Assembly (NCBI GenBank): GCA_943787535.1
Contig: CALSMU010000014.1
Span: forward strand, 1-64,000
Direction: 5' to 3'
Source of the DNA: an uncultured Flavobacteriales bacterium
Lineage (GTDB): Bacteria > Bacteroidota > Bacteroidia > Flavobacteriales_D > Parvicellaceae
Length of the DNA: 64,000 bases
The translations under genes were made by a program, and so were the position numbers. The notes under the pieces were generated by a model. The model had not been told where the DNA came from. It searched no databases and saw only the letters and a program-made list of their open reading frames with translations. How positions within the stretch are numbered: position 1 is the first letter of the stretch; every line of letters starts with the position of its first letter. Below, in pieces: positions 63,483 through 64,000 of this stretch.

Positions 63483-64000
63483 ATGTCAAGAATTGAAGTT
63501 TTGAAAACGTATAAGATATATATCGGAGGTAAATTCCCAAGAACAGAATCTGGAAGGTATTATCAACCAGAAGCGAATGGAAAAGTTTTAGGAAACATTT
63601 GTTTATCTTCTCGAAAGGATTTAAGAAATGCAGTAGTTGCTGCTCGTTCAGCTCAAGGAGGGTGGGTTGTAAAATCGGCCTATAATAGAAGTCAAATTTT
63701 ATATCGAATAGCCGAAATATTAGAAGGAAGAAGAACGCAGTTTATTGAAGAACTTATTCAACAGGGAAGTAAAAAGGCTCAAGCAGAAAAAGAAGTTAAT
63801 CTTTCTATCGATCGACTTATTTATTTTGCTGGTTGGTGTGATAAATACACGCAGATTTTTAGTTCTGTAAATCCAGTTGCATCTAGTCATTTTAATTTTT
63901 CAGTACCTGAGCCTACGGGAGTAGTTGCAATATTAGCTCCCGAAGAAAGTGGATTGTTAGGGTTAATTTCTCAAATTGCTCCAACAATTGCAGGAGGTAA
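63483..64000 (+). CDS. Second aldehyde dehydrogenase, cut by the window end
   Basis: Open reading frame of at least 172 codons from ATG 63483, 18 bp after the preceding gene; the 3' end is outside the window. MSRIEVLKTYKIYIGGKFPR and ARSAQGGWVVKSAYNRSQIL are typical aldehyde dehydrogenase N-terminal text. At the cofactor region it has APEESGLLGLISQIAPTIAG where the first enzyme has [20 protein letters not shown], so the fold is kept but key residues differ. The catalytic Cys lies beyond the window. It resembles the second domain of ALDH16-type proteins. Confidence 0.88.
   Translation, partial: MSRIEVLKTYKIYIGGKFPRTESGRYYQPEANGKVLGNICLSSRKDLRNAVVAARSAQGGWVVKSAYNRSQILYRIAEILEGRRTQFIEELIQQGSKKAQAEKEVNLSIDRLIYFAGWCDKYTQIFSSVNPVASSHFNFSVPEPTGVVAILAPEESGLLGLISQIAPTIAGG

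Noticed and set aside
1..64000. Mobile element or genomic island
   Set aside because: No transposase, integrase, resolvase, phage structural gene or flanking direct repeat was found, and tRNA genes are not followed by integrase-like genes.

Overview
The window looks like a chromosomal segment of a Bacteroidota bacterium, most likely order Flavobacteriales. It is AT-rich. Secreted proteins end in type IX secretion (T9SS) C-terminal sorting domains (170-1309, 22427-27013, 37791-41008, 47775-49088). Promoters follow the Bacteroidota pattern TAnnTTTG, with TTG about 18-20 nt upstream in the best cases. DUF6089, DUF3817 and DUF2061 genes and the sulfate operon layout also fit. Genus cannot be set from the sequence alone.

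Layout. 1-5.5 kb (mostly minus): secreted esterase, BNR-type secreted protein, GNAT acetyltransferase, Ig-like lipoprotein, free methionine sulfoxide reductase, FKBP isomerase. 5.5-7.2 kb (plus): DEAD-box helicase and a stand-alone paaD. 7.2-14 kb (minus): tetR-tolC-adaptor-RND efflux operon with a candidate TetR operator. 14-15.5 kb: ECF sigma factor, and a CDGSH-marR pair behind a 34-bp perfect palindrome. 15.7-17.1 kb: small secreted proteins and three tRNAs (Leu-TAA, Gly-GCC, Pro-GGG), one in a transcription unit that also carries a decayed tRNA-like element. 17.2-22.2 kb: mutS, SpoU methyltransferase, DUF6089 barrel, rhodanese. 22.4-27 kb: a 1528-residue modular T9SS protein. 27.4-32.7 kb: hmgA-hppD-kynA-paaABC, an aromatic amino acid and phenylacetate degradation operon. 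32.8-37.7 kb: two glycosyltransferases, nitroreductase, M23/LysM peptidase, outer-membrane barrel. 37.8-49.1 kb: frameshifted T9SS adhesin-like protein, hypothetical envelope proteins, OmpA/TPR lipoprotein, deoxynucleoside kinase-folK, sppA, Kelch T9SS protein. 49.1-52.3 kb: a 32-residue membrane microprotein, a GH3-family enzyme coupled to a secreted propeller-like protein, a second deoxynucleoside kinase. 52.3-53.8 kb: a small island of broken genes. 53.8-56.2 kb: pth, rplY (L25), prs, tRNA-Leu(CAA). 56.2-61 kb: assimilatory sulfate reduction operon cysC-cysD-cysN-rrf2-DUF2061-cysH. 61-64 kb: deoC followed by two aldehyde dehydrogenases, the second cut by the window edge.

Sequence quality matters for reading this window. 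From about 2.7 to 13.3 kb eight consecutive genes are each broken by one to five single-base shifts, several at homopolymers, and the pattern recurs at 37.8-39.8 kb. Genes between and after these blocks are intact. I read most of these as consensus errors and give each gene as one span. The 52.3-53.8 kb island looks more like real decay because it holds C-terminal scraps of unrelated families.

No CRISPR array, transposase, integrase, phage module or rRNA was seen. The most interesting items are regulatory: the palindromic MarR-type operator, the TetR operator at a promoter touching its start codon, the tRNA-Leu unit with a tRNA-like leader, and a 34-bp perfect palindrome inside pth. Also notable are paaD split from paaABC, the GH3-propeller pair, and deoC with twin aldehyde dehydrogenases.
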